Shown here: piece by piece, positions 62,343 to 64,000 of the stretch
Layout of the letters: each line of letters starts with the position of its first letter
How positions within the stretch are numbered: position 1 is the first letter of the stretch
The notes under the pieces: generated by a model
Seen by the model: only the letters and a program-made list of their open reading frames with translations
The model's database searches: none
Told to the model about the DNA's origin: nothing
Program-made: the position numbers and the translations under genes
Source of the DNA: Bin80 sp026709335
GTDB taxonomy: Bacteria > Bacteroidota > Rhodothermia > Rhodothermales > Bin80
Assembly (NCBI GenBank): GCA_965200825.1
Contig: OZ241385.1
Coordinates: 1,674,001 to 1,738,000, forward strand
Direction of reading: 5' to 3'
Length of the DNA: 64,000 bases

Positions 62343-63139
62343 TGATCCTCACCGCAATTATTGGCGGCTTCTTTGCAGCGACCCAGGTAATTCCCGGGAC
62401 TGGCCCAAATCAACGTGGTAGAGCTGGCAACGATTACCTGAAGCAAGAAAAGTACGAGGAGGCAGCCGAAGCTTATCGGAAGGGGTTATCCTCTTACCAA
62501 GATCAGGAAAAAACTGGCCCGGTCTACCATGGACTCCAGAACAACCTAGGGTTGACCTTGCACCGACAAGAAAATTTTGAAGATGCCGAAAGAGCCTTTG
62601 ATGAGGCTCTTGCCTCTGCTCCGAACCTAGAAGCCACTACCATGGCAGCCTTTAATGCCGGGAATAATGCTTTTACGCATCAGCAATTGGAAAGGGCTCT
62701 GGAACACTATCGGACTGCTTTGATGGCAGACCCAGATAACGAAGACGCCAAATTCAATTTTGAATTTGTGAGCCGACAGTTGCAAGAACAGGAAAATCAA
62801 GATCAGCAATCAGAAAGTGACAATCAGCAAGAAGAGCAAAGTGATCAAGAGGAGAGTGAGCAAAATGATCAAGAAAATCAGGATGGGGAGTCAAATGAGC
62901 AACAGAGCGAACAACAAGAAAATGAGCAAGAGCAGGCTTCGGAGCAAAACGAATCTGAACAAACCGAAGAAGAATCACCGCAAGAACAATCCACAGAAAG
63001 CACCAAACAGCAGGAAACTCCTCTGACCCGAGAGCAGGCCGAACGTATTCTAGAAGCCCTTGAAAACGAAGAAGAACAACTCTTGCGGGAAATACAAAAA
63101 GTAGAAGGCCGCCCCAAACGAGTGGCCAAAGATTGGTAG
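62339..63139 (+). CDS. batC: BatC: TPR protein with a long Gln/Glu/Ser-rich tail
   Basis: A 266-residue protein with a short hydrophobic N-terminus, three to four TPR-like motifs (residues 25-150: AGNDYLKQEKYEEAAEAYRK, NNLGLTLHRQENFEDAERAF, NAGNNAFTHQQLERALEHYR), then about 90 residues almost solely of Q, E, S, N and D, and a C-terminal helix (REQAERILEALENEEEQLLR). TPRs bind partner proteins; the acidic tail is low complexity and probably flexible. It overlaps batB by four bases and is followed by batD after five. Confidence 0.88.
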   Translation: MMILTAIIGGFFAATQVIPGTGPNQRGRAGNDYLKQEKYEEAAEAYRKGLSSYQDQEKTGPVYHGLQNNLGLTLHRQENFEDAERAFDEALASAPNLEATTMAAFNAGNNAFTHQQLERALEHYRTALMADPDNEDAKFNFEFVSRQLQEQENQDQQSESDNQQEEQSDQEESEQNDQENQDGESNEQQSEQQENEQEQASEQNESEQTEEESPQEQSTESTKQQETPLTREQAERILEALENEEEQLLREIQKVEGRPKRVAKDW

Positions 63140-63144
63140 ACTGA

Positions 63145-64000
63145 ATGCGGTGCTTGCTTCTTTTGACTGGACTAATTGTCACAGCCCATTATACACTCGC
63201 TCAGACTGTCACTGGACTGGTGTCCTCTCCCACGATCGGCACCGAAGAAACGGTTGCCTACACACTGGAGATCTCCGATGCAGATGCTTCTGATATAAGT
63301 TCTCCAACTCCACCGGACGCGGAAGGCCTGATCCTGGTTTCTACGACTGCTTCCCGAGCCTCCAGTGTTTCCATTACGAATGGACGTGTAAGCCGTAGCC
63401 TCAGCTTTACCTGGCATTACCGGCCTGAGCAAGAAGGGCAAGTCCGCATCCAAGAAGCCAGTGTTAACATTGGTGGCCAAATCTACACTGCACCTTCGAT
63501 CACAATCACAGTTGTCCCACAAGTACAGCGACCACGACCTCAGCGACGTTCTCCTTTCGGAGCATTTAGTTTATTTGATGACCCAACTCCCGCCTCTCCT
63601 CCAGATGTGACTGAACAGGACATCTTCATTCGTGCCGTCCAGAGTAGCCAAGAGGCATACCAGAATGAACAGGTCACACTTGATTACAAGTTGTATTTTC
63701 GCCCGGAAACAGTGCCTCGAAATAGCCGCCAGGCCGATTCTTGGGATGCTGAAGGATTCTGGCGTGAAGAATTGGATCTTTCTGAGACTCCTGTCCCTGA
63801 TCTAGTCATCGAAAACGGAATCCGTTATCAAGTGGTTTCAATTCGCCGTGTGGCTGTTTTCCCCACACGGCCAGGAGAACTTTCTATTGATCCACTGAAA
63901 ATTGCTGCCGAAGTACAACCTCCTGATTTAGACCCCTTCAGTAGCCCTTTATTTTCACGCTCATATTTGACGATCGAACGCGCCTCCCCCACGATAAGCA
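63145..64000 (+). CDS. batD: BatD, N-terminal part (runs off the right edge)
   Basis: The first 285 codons are open to the window end. A signal peptide (MRCLLLLTGLIVTAHYTLA) is followed by repeated Ig-like blades of BatD type (VTGLVSSPTIGTEETVAYTL; AVQSSQEAYQNEQVTLDYKL) and a proline/arginine-rich link (VQRPRPQRRSPFG). BatD is a periplasmic protein with a late membrane anchor, normally followed by BatE. Position directly after batC supports the call; the C-terminus is outside the window. Confidence 0.88.
   Translation, partial: MRCLLLLTGLIVTAHYTLAQTVTGLVSSPTIGTEETVAYTLEISDADASDISSPTPPDAEGLILVSTTASRASSVSITNGRVSRSLSFTWHYRPEQEGQVRIQEASVNIGGQIYTAPSITITVVPQVQRPRPQRRSPFGAFSLFDDPTPASPPDVTEQDIFIRAVQSSQEAYQNEQVTLDYKLYFRPETVPRNSRQADSWDAEGFWREELDLSETPVPDLVIENGIRYQVVSIRRVAVFPTRPGELSIDPLKIAAEVQPPDLDPFSSPLFSRSYLTIERASPTIS

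Noticed and set aside
1..64000. CRISPR arrays, prophage or integrative element
   Set aside because: No regularly spaced repeats, phage structural genes or integrase were seen; mobile DNA is limited to three insertion sequences and one remnant.

Overview
The window looks like ordinary chromosome from a Gram-negative bacterium of the Bacteroidota/Rhodothermota (FCB) group. Supporting signs are a SusC-like TonB-dependent receptor with a carboxypeptidase-regulatory domain, a PorZ-like propeller, DUF5683 proteins, a Bat (BatA-BatD) operon, a VPS10/sortilin-type propeller, a YpdA-type (bacillithiol) reductase, a sphingolipid-type alpha-oxoamine synthase, and genes that mostly lack strong Shine-Dalgarno sequences. 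The species cannot be named from the sequence alone.

Layout: 1-5.3 kb holds a PorZ-like gene, ribH, a Sel1-repeat protein and a poorly coding stretch with a small inverted-repeat remnant. 4.3-8.6 kb has an aldo/keto reductase, a TonB receptor and a DUF5683 protein. 8.6-13.5 kb is the translation cluster tRNA-Val, infC, rpmI, rplT, pheS, pheT. infC has no standard start codon and must begin at an ATC. Between rplT and pheS lies a 13-codon reading frame with three consecutive Phe codons, followed by mutually exclusive antiterminator and terminator hairpins: a complete candidate Phe attenuator. 13.6-17.4 kb has a coiled-coil gene, zapA, a 6S RNA, rny and a lipoprotein dipeptidase. 17.4-25.3 kb has glyQS, rho, rnhB, aroK, truA, a kelch-like lipoprotein, a tiny membrane protein, tadA and the YpdA-like reductase. 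25.8-31.2 kb is one giant gene of eleven Calx-beta repeats ending in an autotransporter-like barrel. 31.4-32.6 kb is an intact ISL3-type element. 32.9-39.1 kb carries ggt, an amino acid permease and a VPS10-type protein.

39.5-46.3 kb has tRNA-Ala, acnA, rpiA and two FtsX/MacB-type permeases. 46.5-51.6 kb has a DUF5989 protein, parA, parB, a second DUF5683 protein, an alpha-oxoamine synthase and a GNAT-like protein. 51.6-57 kb is the disturbed part: a VanZ-like gene, a GIY-YIG/DUF4357 gene, and a rhomboid protease gene split by two insertion sequences. One is a second ISL3-type copy with an 8-bp target duplication and the other is an unrelated DDE element with a 4-bp duplication. Removing both restores a 200-residue rhomboid with Ser116 and His173. 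The rest is purQ and yceI in the operon that led into the rhomboid and, divergently, the DUF58-BatA-BatB-BatC-BatD operon running off the right edge.

The best candidates for something new are the Phe leader-peptide attenuator in this lineage, the doubly interrupted rhomboid with its reconstructable history, the Calx-beta protein with an autotransporter-like barrel, and paired palindromes between the rhomboid and GIY-YIG genes. No CRISPR array, phage or defence island was seen.
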